DNA of 64,000 nucleotides from Fasciolopsis buskii (lineage: Eukaryota > Platyhelminthes > Trematoda > Plagiorchiida > Fasciolidae). The notes under the pieces were generated by a model that was not told the DNA's origin, ran no database searches, and was given only the letters and a program-made list of their open reading frames with translations. This document shows positions 24,621-36,421 of the stretch, piece after piece. Both the position numbers and the translations under genes were made by a program. Numbering within the stretch: position 1 is the first letter of the stretch; the number at the start of each line of letters is the position of its first letter. Where the stretch lies: assembly GCA_008360955.1 (NCBI GenBank), contig LUCM01002323.1, forward strand, positions 62,001 to 126,000, in the 5' to 3' direction.

Positions 24621-26159
24621 ATCTGTGTATATACGCATATTCGCATTTGTGATCAAAACTTGCCCCGAACAGCTTCTGTGCCGAAACTGTCCAGTTGAGA
24701 TCATGTTCACAGTATACAGATTTTCAAATTTTTGAATGCGTTATAATAACGGGAGTGCTTAGGGTGTGTTGGCGAATCCGTCTATCTAGTATCCAAAAGT
24801 CGAATCCTCGACCATATGTCAGATTTGGGGTTTTAAGCACACTGACTTCAAGTACTATGCAAAGTTACTGTTTTACATGGGACAAAAATGCGGTGCAAGC
24901 ATTCCATCTTTAAACAATATGTGTAACCGGATCTGCATTTCACCCGATTACTGCCGTCGAAAAAAATTTTCGCCGACAACTGAAAAAAAAACAAAAAGCC
25001 GCACACAATTTCGTCGTGTGCATTTATTATTTTCTCTTTTTATAGGGTCTTGTTTGCTTTTTTTCCATCTGTTTTTGTTGCCTTCGTTCGTTTCTGCTTT
25101 TCACACCTTATCTTGTTTTTCGGCCTTTGTTTGTTTTTCGCTTCATCAAAGCCACCGTAATAGAGATTTTTAGGGAAAATGACACGTTTCCAATTATTGT
25201 CTTTATAATAAGCATCGTTTCGTAAGCTACTATCCTTCAGTGTGAACCCCCAACTTCGCAATGCAACTAGTCTCGCAACCAATCTTTGTTTATGTTGATT
25301 ACGTCAAAACTGTGCTTCATTCATTATACCAGAATTTGTTTACCTCCACATTTAGGACAGAGATTTATTCTAAATCTGTTTAGAATGCTGGAAGTGGATA
25401 TTGATGAAAACCAGTCGACCGACATCCGCAAACATGGCTAAGCTGCTACCACTTTTGTAACGAGCACCGAGGCTAAATCGCCCTAGTAACTGGCTGATGT
25501 ACTCCGCTGCTTATTCCCTGCGGGATTTTCAGTCTTATGCAATTAGAAGAATGTCTCACAACGGGATACGGTTGACTAAACCCTGAATCTCATTTTGAGT
25601 AAAATCATCATTTGGCTCAGCGCGTAAATCTGCGGCACAGAGTATGATGACAGTCACGTAAACGCAGTACTCCTGAACCCTGGCATGACAAGTCTTGGTG
25701 AAACTGGTTTCTGGGAGATGAAGGCGCTGTGAGCTCGACTGCTGATTGTCATGGCAAAACTGTGAAGCCCGAATTCGACGCTTGGCTCACTATAATACAC
25801 CAACTAGTGTGCAGCTGTCTGAGAAACTTGAATATGTCTGATACCAAATCAGGGTTTAGGTTGACGGATAGACAATCAACCATGTAGAGCCATATCATAC
25901 CCTCGAAAAACCTCCAGCTACCTGTGTTAAATTATGTCCTCACTTTCTGCTGGGCTATGTGTATTTGGGCTCTAGGGCTTAAATTTTGATTTCCAGTTGG
26001 TGCTCGGATCACTCCAGCCACTGGGGAAACATAAGGCGAGTCGATTACCCGAGACGTCATGGCAAAACCAAAATAAAATGTAAAGACGAAATACATGAGA
26101 GTATTGACGCCGACAGCTAGTACCGGAATTTGATCGAAATGGCACATTATCTCGAGCAC
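24621..26159. other. non-coding or unrecognised stretch
   Basis: A reverse transcriptase belonging to the Penelope-like element was looked for here on the minus strand and not found. 24960-25145 is T-rich with long pyrimidine runs on the plus strand. Confidence 0.5.
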
Positions 26160-26640
26160 TACCGATGCTACCCGTCGGACAGTAGGTAGTTAGGACCTTC
26201 GGAGCCGGTGACCGCCCAAGACTACTGGTCTTAATCTAATGGTCCGGGATGAGCCGGAGATGGTCTCGTTGCACAGTTGCCTGGGGCCCGGTAGGTGCCC
26301 ATTAACCATTCCGACTTTCGGTCCATGGAACTATGTTGATTTGACTAATTTCCGGGGTACTTGTTGGAATAAACTTTTGTTTTTTCCGCTTATCTGGGAA
26401 TATTTATCTTCAGCCTTCATTATCCTCAACCTGACTTCGACGGCATGTGGCGATGTTTGAGGAGTAGGAGCTCCTGCATGCTGCAGCTTCTTGGTGCCAA
26501 GGGTGAGAGCTGGATGGATGGTGAAGGCGAATATGTATGAGTCACGACCATCTCACGGGTGCGGTTGCTCTCAGATACCCTTATCCCTGCGAACTGAACA
26601 GAACAATCCCCGTATGACCTAGATCCAGCACATCTATATT
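26160..26640. repeat. GC-richer segment, probably an unidentified dispersed repeat
   Basis: Composition shifts abruptly to CCGG/GGCC-rich sequence (for example GGTCCGGGATGAGCCGG near 26240) inside AT-rich DNA. A 21-bp word at 26607-26627 recurs at 58289-58309 with three C/T differences. No protein domain was recognised, and orientation is unknown. Confidence 0.33.
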
Positions 26641-29600
26641 TTAGCTTCTTCTGATGGTCATATTGATAGTGAAAAATGGTTGATATGGAAAATTACACAT
26701 TTATCCCATAAATGTATATTGGTGCATTTTACCTGTGCACATTGCATATAGTTGCTTTCAAATCACTCTGAATCGTTACTTAAATTTTGGACTCCTACTG
26801 GCGGCTCCATTTGCCGGGAAGCAATGCATTAGTCCATTTGTTAATGCGTTGTTCTAAGTAGATTTACGAGATCACTCAACATTATCGACGCAAGAAAACA
26901 ACAAAACCTTTGAATGCAGATGATCAAGATGTGGTTGAATTGGACGAAGTAGGCTAGTGAAACAAGATGAAGATTCATCTCGATGAGAGGCGGAACCGAC
27001 CTGCGATCCACGTTGGCTAGATATGAATGAAACACGGACCAGTAATTTGGTCGATTGGATGTTAGGCAGAAAAATCAGAATTGGTTTTGCCCCAGTTAGG
27101 CAAGATGTCTTACATTCGTAGTGACCAGGGTGTTTCTCGAGCCGAGGACCGAGATAATAAGGACAGTTTTGACTGTACACATTCGTATAAGTCAGATTAC
27201 GATGAGTAAAAGGCAGCCACGCTACTCATCCAGATGCTACAAGAACGCGTTCTTGTTCGAGTAAATAGGGAGGGGGTTTGATCGAGAACTGAAACGACTG
27301 TTTCATATCCGATGGATCTACCAGATATGATATTCCATAACTTGTGATTAGCGCAATGACTGCTGCGCAGATAGATCACTTATATCAACAGAATATATTT
27401 GTACCGAATTAAATGTTGAAATTTAAATTATTTCGGAGCTACTCAGGTGATATCATATCGAATCAACCGATCTGCTGATAATATCTCATTTTTGCACACT
27501 TCAACCTCTTTTCTCTAATACAAATTTGAGCGGTTATGTTAAACTAGTGCAGCTTTTGTTCTTCACCTAAGATTTGTTGCACCAGTCGTCGAAAATTAAT
27601 GTGACATCTTTTCATAATCGGCCCACTGACCTTTTAGCCAGTAGCCATATACTGATGTGAAGAATCTGTCGTTAAATTTCGTGCTCACACTTTCAACGAG
27701 TTTTCGAATGAAAATGTCAATTATTAAGTTGTGACACTAACAAACTGGGATTATGTTGCAAGAAAGTTAGTGTATTTTTTCCGATATGCCAGGCACAAAA
27801 TCCAAACATCCCCCCTCAGGAAACAGTAACCAAGTTCTGGTTTTGGACTGTATTGCCTCAGCAACAAAACAGTGCTTTAACTTTCGGCAGATGTAATCCG
27901 ACGGATAAATTTATCAATTTTGCACTGCCTCCGCTGTCGTTATTGCTTACTGTCTTTGTTTCGTTTATTATTCGTCTCATGTTATGCGATGTTAAACAGT
28001 CTTGCATGACACTTGTTCCATTTACGAGCTTCTATAAGGCTACTTTCCTTGCGGAAGCTGGTCAATTCAACTAATGGTTAGGGGTGCACTTTAGCAATTA
28101 TCATTTCTAGAACTAATTTCTGCAAGAAATGGTGAAATATAAATGCTTGCATCCTTTATTAGTTTGCGAGTTTGACTCATAATTCCGTTGCGAATAAATT
28201 ACTGGTACATCCACTTTATTCATTTGGCGCGTCATTTTTTTGACAAATGAAAAATAAAAATGATAGCTTTTTGGAAGCCACAACCCTAGTCTCCGGGACT
28301 TTGTGATTTTGAAAGCCGATTATACTGAACAATGCAAAACTACGATGAGATTCTCTTTTATCGTTTTCTTCATAATTAGCATCAAGCGTTACATTCGTCA
28401 TTCATATTTCCCCCCTCGAAATATTCGTTTCATCCACATCGTTCCTCGTTTTAGCAATGAATGGATTCCTTCGCCAAATTACATCGTTTTCACATGGTCA
28501 GTGTAATCATCCAAGCAGTTGAACGCAAACCAAGCGTAAGCTATTTCAGGTATGGCGGAAACCAGATAACTGAATGCCAAATTTAAAAGATCACAAAATA
28601 ACCTAGGCAATTTTGGTGACGACTGAGAGTGATGGGATTTGTCAATCTCCGCACATGTTTGCAACGTCTTTTAAAGTTTTAGATAGATTTTGACTTTTGA
28701 TCAAAGGATGGTGCCTATTATAAACAGTTTTCTTATCCACAATATGACGATTAAAATCTGCCACTGCCTTTTGCATATAAATAGTAACACGGAAAAAAGT
28801 GCATACACACTGCAAGTGCTGAAATTTTTTAGTTTCTCAAGTGGAGTCAGTTTGATTTCCAAAATGGATCCCCTAGGTTTAATCAGCAATGCTAGCAAAA
28901 CGTGCGAAGTTAAGAAAGAAGACTGGGCAAGCAACAGATTTCATAACCGTTGGGAAAATTGTTAAGTGTTCGTGAATTGGTTTTACGAAGAGTGCTAAGA
29001 ACTCCCAAAAACCTGGTCATATTGCTAAGCCGGAACAAGCAACCACGTGAAGTGTACCTGATGTGATTAAATCAACGTCACCTCTGTTGAAAATCACTTA
29101 TCTTGTGGAATGTAGCCACTGGCGGTGAGCAGCGGGATATATTCTTTTAATTATACATTTCCCCATCCAAGAATATTTAGTCATTTATCAAATAGACTAA
29201 AATAATTTAGCCAACGGATACAGGATTGAAAACAATAAGTTGATTTGAACGAATGTTTGATATGCATGTGAATAATAAAAATCAAATTAACTTTCGATTG
29301 GCCCATGAAAACCTGCTAACATCGCAAGCTTTCTTCAACAATCTTCGTTTGTGGTCTATCCAAACCACCTGACAAATAATCTGCATTCGTGAATAGTTGA
29401 ATATCAGCTTAAAGTTTGATAGATGGTCTGAGTCCCGTCGTTCAGCAAATTCAATCAGTTCAAAATGGACGGCAATACACAAAGCATTTTCTCCAATGTT
29501 TTTTTTAATTATAACAACCTCTGACACATTTCAATCGCTGTGGAATTTTAACAGTGTTTCATTCTGAACAATAATGGAACGGGCATTGCACGAGGGCAGA

Positions 29601-32570
29601 TCAGTACGAAATTTTTTGGAAGATTCAAGGTCGTTTAACCATTACACCATAAACCGATATGTGTATTTTATTGAGTGAACGTGTGTCAAACGTGAAACCT
29701 CTTTGCCTGATAATCTTTGACTTGGTGGATCAAAATATGCAGATTATTCAGAAGCCTATAAACGTAGGATTTCGTTGGTTTTTACAACTTGTTCACTCAA
29801 TATTTACAGAATATCTACTTTTTCGTTGCAGGACATTACTACTCCCATTTTTAATCCACGGTGAGCATTTTTCGAAAGCCTCACTTGTTTTTCGTGGAAC
29901 GATGCCTTAAACTTCAAAAACGTAGGGGAAGACAAAGCGTGTCAAATAAACATGTTTCCTTGAAAATATGAGTTTCGTTGAAATGCGCATCGAAATTGCG
30001 ATGACAGGATTAGACCGATGTTTCCGCCAACCAGCTAAATGAACTCACGTTTCAAGGAATAAAGTATTTAGTTTGATCCATTTTTGCAGGCCAATACCAT
30101 TATTCGTACTCACCTATAAAATAGTCGCATGTTATCTTCTGTTTTTCTTATTTCACCACGTTTTTCGTTATATATCATTATTTCATTAGACAATCAAATT
30201 CCAAGAACCTGTTCATAGATTGGATGATTTCGGATCCACGCAAATTCGCGGCGCTTTCATATCCGTCTCCGAGAAAAATCATTTTCAATAGTGGAAACGG
30301 TGAGAAGTTTCAGTTCTTGAGAAAATAGCATTCAGCTTGCAGTTCTCTTCCTTAATCAGTGCCTTGTTCACGTTGTGTTTGGTTGAATCCTAATTCCTAC
30401 AATGAGCCTTATATTTTTTTAAGTATAGTGTGTTGCACGTAATGAGGCACAGTATCGTTCAATGTTTTAAAATTTAGGCATGAGTTGCTAAATAATTTTA
30501 GGGTGCCATTCACTGGACACAATTTTGACAGCCATCGGAGTTGCACAGAGCTGCGCATATGGCTTCCTGACTTTGATTACTCTGCTTTCGAAACTATATG
30601 ATGAATGAAGAGGTTGCCTTGCATTGCAATACTGCTAGGTGAATGGATTCATGGTTAGCTTAATTATCGGTAAAATATTGTACATTGTCTGTACACCAGT
30701 GGAAAGCTATGCGTGTAATTTGGATGTATAAATTCACAATTTTGATAAAACGAGACTTGGCAATTCACAAAGAAACCTTGCTTGCAAAGGTCCAAATGGC
30801 ATCACCTGCAAAGTTCTAATAAACAAATTATTGCACGACCAAAGCTCTAAAACTAGTGGGACTAAGTTGACGAGAACCCGGATTTTGCTAACTTTTCTTT
30901 ATTATCGTCCGTTTTGTGTTAGTGGCAGATTTAATCATTACTTTAGTACGTGCAAACCTGAGTCGAATGCGGAGTACCCGGTCCGCATGTAAGTAAAATA
31001 ACAGGACCTATTTCAACGTTTGGACAGGTTTATTAAAGAGAATTGGAAACTTTTGTATCCCATCATCGAAGTTCGTAAAACAGGATAACCATTTAGGTTG
31101 CGGTTCCTTTCACAAAACAAAGTGATGTGTAGATTGCCATGAACCAGACACTATCTGCCTAACGTTATTGAGATGATATCACATTAAATTTAAGTGCTTC
31201 CGCCCGTGTGTTTGGATGCTCGAAACCAAGGATAACATTGAAGATAGACATTCAAGAAATTAATGACGCCAGTCAGGTTACTGGAGGAATTCACACAAAA
31301 TCGCTGTCTAGCAATTAATCAGCGTTGGCTCACTATATGAAAATGTAACACCACGGAGTGATTAGTATTATGCGAAAAACAGTAAGAATGGAACCATATT
31401 TCAAGCAGAATCAAAAAATGAATGAACGACCCGTCTTCCTATCGTGGTCACCACGGTGACGCATGACCCACAGTTCAAAATAAACACATTTGCAAAAGCT
31501 CACAGATAACTGAACATCGGTTGTTATGTGGACGGTCCCTCAGTTATTTAATTGTAAAACGCCTTGAAAAACTACCCACGGTGGTCGAAACATCAACGAG
31601 TTACGTATTCCAACAATGCTGTGTTATTGCCATTATATCATTCACAATAAATTGAATGACACTAGGATTAAAGTGCATTCATCCGAAATTTTTGTAGAAA
31701 TTGGCCGGGAATTTCGTTAATCAAAATCCAAGCTTGTGTCGAATCGGTGAGTTCGGGAAAAACGAGCGATTTATTGATAAATCGACTCAATTCTACGTGG
31801 ACAGGAATAGACTTTTAGAAGTAAACAACAGTGGCAAGAGTTCTGTTAATCCAATTCAGAAGCAGATTGTAAAAAAGCTAATGATATTTAGAGTCAAACC
31901 AAATCGAACTATCACATTAAAAGAAAGCTGATATATATTGCGGGAAACTATTCATTGCCAATTATACACTTTTGTTACACTATTTATTTGTAATAGTACT
32001 CGGTGTTTTGTAAAAGAACGCTGCGTACTAGCAATGCGTATGGGAAAAATGTTTAATATTTTTCCATTTTGTATCCGTTGAAAACACACCTGGTTTGCTA
32101 AGGCAAACATTTGTCTGAATATGATTATTCACTCTGACCATTTCTGATTTATCTTTTCCATTACTTAGCACCAAACTCCAACTACACGCTGCCGTTGGTT
32201 GTTCTCTTGCACATTACTTATCATAGACTTATTATTAATTTGTTTCGATTAAATGGACATAAGTATAAATAAAGCCTTCGCCATAACGTATTGTTTTGTG
32301 GTGCACGATTTTCAACGTTGCACCTCGATCATGCTTACGATCTTAACGATATTTCTAAATAAAACGAGATTTACAGTATTTTCAAGGATTGATGTTAAAA
32401 GTAGTGAAGTTCCGAGTTTCAATATATCTGAGAAATATTTTCACCGGCGTCTAATGATCAAAGGGCTAGCTGCAGGTTGAGCCCGAGCGATCACTGTCAA
32501 ACCTGTGTCTAGGCAACCGTGCTAAACTTAACAACATTCACTGACTGTAAAATGTTGCGGCATATTTCAG
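26641..32570. other. long AT-rich stretch without recognised genes
   Basis: Only short overlapping frames. A plus-strand frame at 31701-31931 follows a possible acceptor (TTTTTGTAG ending at 31697) and has a good donor-like GTGAGT at 31747, so a 49-bp exon is conceivable but unsupported. Related words to 2649-2690 occur at 31350-31465. Confidence 0.45.
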
Positions 32571-32656
32571 TCAGAAGCCGAAAACATCTCAAAACAGATC
32601 TGGAAGCTATTGCTTCAGCTATCCTTTGTCCAAATATAAACTGTTACCAAAGAAAG
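32571..32656 (+). CDS. weak candidate exon
   Basis: The frame is open between an acceptor (CATATTTCAG ending at 32570) and a donor (AAAG|GTGACT at 32657). The reading RKHLKTDLEAIASAILCPNI contains coding-like text and a CPNINC cysteine pair. Its end phase (0) does not match the start phase (1) of the better exon at 33115, so if both are real another exon lies between, or this one is chance. Confidence 0.17.
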
Positions 32657-33114
32657 GTGACTTGTGAAATTTGTAGTTCATTTGAGTTGGATGAAGAATG
32701 TTTTGCAATTCTTATAATCCTACGCGGGATTATGATTTCACTTCATACTGAATTTCTTCAGAGTAAAATAATTTCAATGTAAACTTATTTAGCCAACAGG
32801 TTGCTGAATGCATAAAATAATTTTTGTTGAACCACTGAGTAGGTACATAGAATTTGTAGCGAGTAAGATTCAAGCACACGTTTTGCTTCAGCAAAAATGT
32901 TTCCCCTTTTGTGAAGTCATAGGCACCAGCTAGTTTGAGAAACTGTGAGGCTTATGAGAAGCGTTTGAATGAATATCGCGTTCTTTCGGAGACATATTTC
33001 AGTTAGGAGAATATGAAAACTGGTCTTGGCAAACTAATCAAAGACTCCAAACAATAAAATTCCCAAGTCGCATTTGGTGTTGATAGGATTTTTTAAGTCC
33101 TAACATTATTTTAG

Positions 33115-33354
33115 GGGAACAGAATTTTATCACAATTAAAATGCGAAATTCACTTTTCCCTGATCAGCTACTCGACCGATCATATGTCCATGCCCACGGA
33201 ACCAAAGTAATATTGGGTAAAATTATAAGGGCCGCACGTATTTCCGAGCATACTGAAGAAACGATATGCTTTGCGACATGTTATTTTGATTGCCCGAAGT
33301 ATCAAGGCAGAGCTTTGTCGGAAATGTCTGCGATAAACCAACGGTTCTATCAAA
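33115..33354 (+). CDS. candidate internal exon, 240 bp, symmetric phase 1-1
   Basis: An acceptor (ACATTATTTTAG ending at 33114) and an excellent donor (AAA|GTGAGTAAC at 33355) enclose 240 bp. Only one of the three frames is open, and it is open from end to end (79 full codons plus split codons). The protein text is balanced and coding-like, for example SLFPDQLLDRSYVHAHGTKV, ISEHTEETICFATCYFDCPK and YQGRALSEMSAINQRFYQ. I do not recognise the family. The Cys cluster (C-x5-C-x4-C) could be structural. No partner exon was firmly found within several kb, consistent with long introns. Confidence 0.46.
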
Positions 33355-34473
33355 GTGAGTAACCTTTCTAAGATAGACCACCATAAACCTCTGCTGAAAA
33401 GACTGCCGCTAGAATAAACGAAACCCCCGGTAGTTTTGCAAAGGCTGATGTTCAAACGGAGCTACCATCGCTTGACTACACTTTAAACCCAGTCCAAAAA
33501 GCTGTCAACGTGACAAACGTTAATGTGCTTTGTACAAAAGGTACATGAATTCCGTCAAATTTTCGATGTCACAACTTTATGATTTTTATTCAGGAACCAC
33601 ATTTTATGTCTCCTTATTAGTTTTTGACTTGTGTCACATCCATGAGACTGCTTCGAAGTTAATGACATGTTTGTATGAATGAGAAAAACCCCTATAAAAT
33701 TTACATGGATTCGTAAGTTTTCGTACGAGACGAATTTCACCCGTAATCTTGCAAGCCTATTTATCGATTCATTTTGCCAGAAAACCAAAATTCACACGAA
33801 GAACACTGATGACGATTTTCATCTACGTTACAGCTTTTATTCTTCTCGCCCATGATGGTCAGTTTGCAGGGCACGTTCGCATATATAGTACTGGAAAGTA
33901 AAACGAACTATGCTGTTGCTTGTGCGCACTAGATTCGGTTTTCCATTCCAAATCATTACCTTTCTTCTGCGTTCGATTCAGCTCACACAAATTCGAGATC
34001 ACAAATTTGATTTCTGGTGGCAAAGCCCACTCTCACGATATCAAAAAAAGAAACCCAAACTAATAACCTTAATCGAAAGGTCTCGTGATGTATATGATTT
34101 CTTTTTACCTTAAAATAACCACTTTGTCCAAAGAACACCAACTAAGATTTATTTTATTGGCAGTTTACAAAGTGACGGAGGAATTTTTGTTTGCTCATGT
34201 AAACGTGTATTACCACAAAAATAAAAGGACAAGAAATCAAGGGAGTGTGATACCAAACTTCGTTTATGGTTTATATTAACCCACCGTTCGCATCACGCCG
34301 CAGGAGCTGACGGATCTAAATGTATTTGGCCTCCCTATAATTGCCCGTGACACTTACATAGCACGGCTACTGACAGCATCAGTTCAATGACCTTGCTTGT
34401 GAACAGATGTAAAAATACGGGGTACTGGGATGCATAGCGCACTTAAGCTGTCAATCCCACGTACCAATTTTAG
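33355..34473. other. probable intron or non-coding DNA after the 33115 exon
   Basis: AT-rich. The frames at 33910-34113 and 34085-34279 overlap each other and lack splice support. Confidence 0.4.
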
Positions 34474-34638
34474 GTAGGACGACTAGGAATACGGCCCATT
34501 CGGCATACAGCGCAGCAAACGAGGAGCTTACTTATCAACCAGTTGAAGAAAACTGTACCGGACAATGTTCGCGGTACAAAAACGAATGACAAATGTTTCA
34601 TCAGATACGATCCAGCACACGAGCAGGAGATCAACTGA
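34474..34638 (+). CDS. weak coding-like frame, 54 codons
   Basis: Directly after an AATTTTAG acceptor-like sequence, a frame runs to TGA with text such as VGRLGIRPIRHTAQQTRSLL and TNDKCFIRYDPAHEQEIN. It is basic and coding-like and could be a terminal exon or a fragment of an old element. A 143-codon antisense frame (34470-34901) overlaps it, and at most one can be real. Confidence 0.18.
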   Translation, partial: VGRLGIRPIRHTAQQTRSLLINQLKKTVPDNVRGTKTNDKCFIRYDPAHEQEIN

Positions 34639-36385
34639 TTGACTTCTGAGTAAGTGACAGATAACTGACGTTTAATGAACTTGGATAAACTAGAGCTGAG
34701 AAGTACAAGAGAGCAGCTGGAATAAAGATGAACGGATAAAATGGGTGGTTTCATGTCTAATATTGCTGCCATTATATGATATTTAGGTTTGTGCCTATCT
34801 CCTCCGAGTAGCAAAGTTGAAAAGCTCGAAAACTGTGGTAACATGAAAGCTTGGATGCCTGGGATAACAACAGTATGAAAAAAGGCGTGGATATGTTGCA
34901 AGTGCTAACTAATCTGAAATTGTTCTGAGTTGCCGACGCACATGAGTCACTTATAAGTAACCAAACACAAATAGAGACACTGCTGAAAAGAAATTTGTGG
35001 ATTCCAGGGTCGAGTGGTGATTGTTTCCATCGTCGCGTTGCAACTGGGACTGGTTTGTTTCCTAATAATGTATCAAAATTACAAACGCGGCGTCGACTCA
35101 GCAAATTTGTCTTGAATTTACATTCCCCTGTGGTTATCTCCTAAAATGTATCATCCGATTTTCAGCTTCATTTCGGTTCAGTTCTGAATTGCTAACTGGC
35201 CATCCAGTCGCATTCATGCCAATTTCAGTTGGGCTTATTCATGTCAACGTAGTCGGTCTCTATTGAGGAAGAAAACTGCGCACAAATGTGCCGGTTACAT
35301 TTATTATTCCAAACATACCAGGGGTGTACTCGTTCAAATTCCAAGTCCTCATCTTGGTCTCCACAAAAATGAAGTGAGACAGAAAAATCGATATTTTTGT
35401 GTACTGGCTGCATAGAAACTGCAATGAATTTGTTCAGCAGATTCCCGACAGCCATTTATTGAACGAATGAAAGCAAAACGTTACCAGCATAAGTGTGCTT
35501 CCATTGATGAATTGAGTCCGTTTATTATTTTGTTGTATCATGCACGCATTTGCACTGGACTAAGCCGTGAACTGTGGTATACATCGCATACGTCTAAATT
35601 CAATTTCAGCTCAGGTGAAGATAAACTACCCTCCGACTTTTGAAATTCCGCTACGTTGTATCGCGAAAACGTCGCGTGATTAAATATTCTCAGCGTTCTA
35701 AATTGAGAACAAGAATATGTGAAAATAAATTATCGAGTATTTTGTCTAGTTATTCGTGCTCAAAACCAGAGTCGATTATCGATAATTTCGGGATTAATTG
35801 GCAGAATTGAGTAATGGCGTTTATAAGTAACAGGTACTAGCACAGTGTTTTTTTCTCTCTTCTGAGGTCTGGCTAACTAGTTATAGTGTGAATTGTATCT
35901 CTCAATCCAAACCCTATGTAACTGGACATACATGACGAAAACAGCAAAACCCTGAACACAAAGTATCATGCGACGACAAACAGCAATTCCTCCGTGTGAG
36001 TAGTAATACTGGCTGAGAAACATTTTCACAACTGCAAAATATGCCTTAAAATCTGTGCGTGAGAATCCATAAATGGCTCTAAACCTTTACTAACAATACG
36101 GTGGCAGTCCGCAATATTTTAAGTTTAAAGTGATTGATTTGTTACCTTTCAGAATATCAAATTCGAAGCGTCCATGTATTACTGTAATTTTGATCTGCGC
36201 GTTAATAAAGGATTTCCCTGCATACTCACTGCATTTCGCTTAAGATGACAGATAGAAACGGATTCAGCGTTATAGTATATTAAGAACAGCGAAATAAAAT
36301 CAGCGTTATATCTAAAATTTGGCAATATGTTTTAGGTAAGAAACTGGATTAAACTTCGACGGTCTAAATTAACTTATAGCACGCC
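34639..36385. other. non-coding or unrecognised stretch
   Basis: Nothing recognised on either strand. Confidence 0.5.
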
Positions 36386-36421
36386 GACGTTTTCAACAAG
36401 GGCACATGATGCCATCATCAG
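36386..36421 (-). repeat. decayed hammerhead-like motif
   Basis: The minus strand has CUGAUGA, a 4-bp GGCA/UGCC hairpin with a UCAUG loop, six extra bases (CUUGUU), then GAAAACGUC. The order and spacing recall minimal hammerheads of the form CUGAUGA..GAAACGUC found in Penelope-like elements. The six extra bases, one extra A and an unpaired stem I make it non-functional as drawn. It could also be chance. Confidence 0.25.

Noticed and set aside
24877..25173. 98-codon plus-strand frame rich in Phe/Leu
   Set aside because: Explained by a T-rich low-complexity stretch.
29832..29860. Possible 29-bp micro-exon (TTTCGTTGCAG before, GTGAGC after)
   Set aside because: Micro-exons are known in trematodes, but isolated AG...GT pairs of this quality occur by chance and no partner exons were found.
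34470..34901. 143-codon minus-strand frame
   Set aside because: Hydrophobic low-information text, overlaps a more coding-like plus-strand stretch, no domain.
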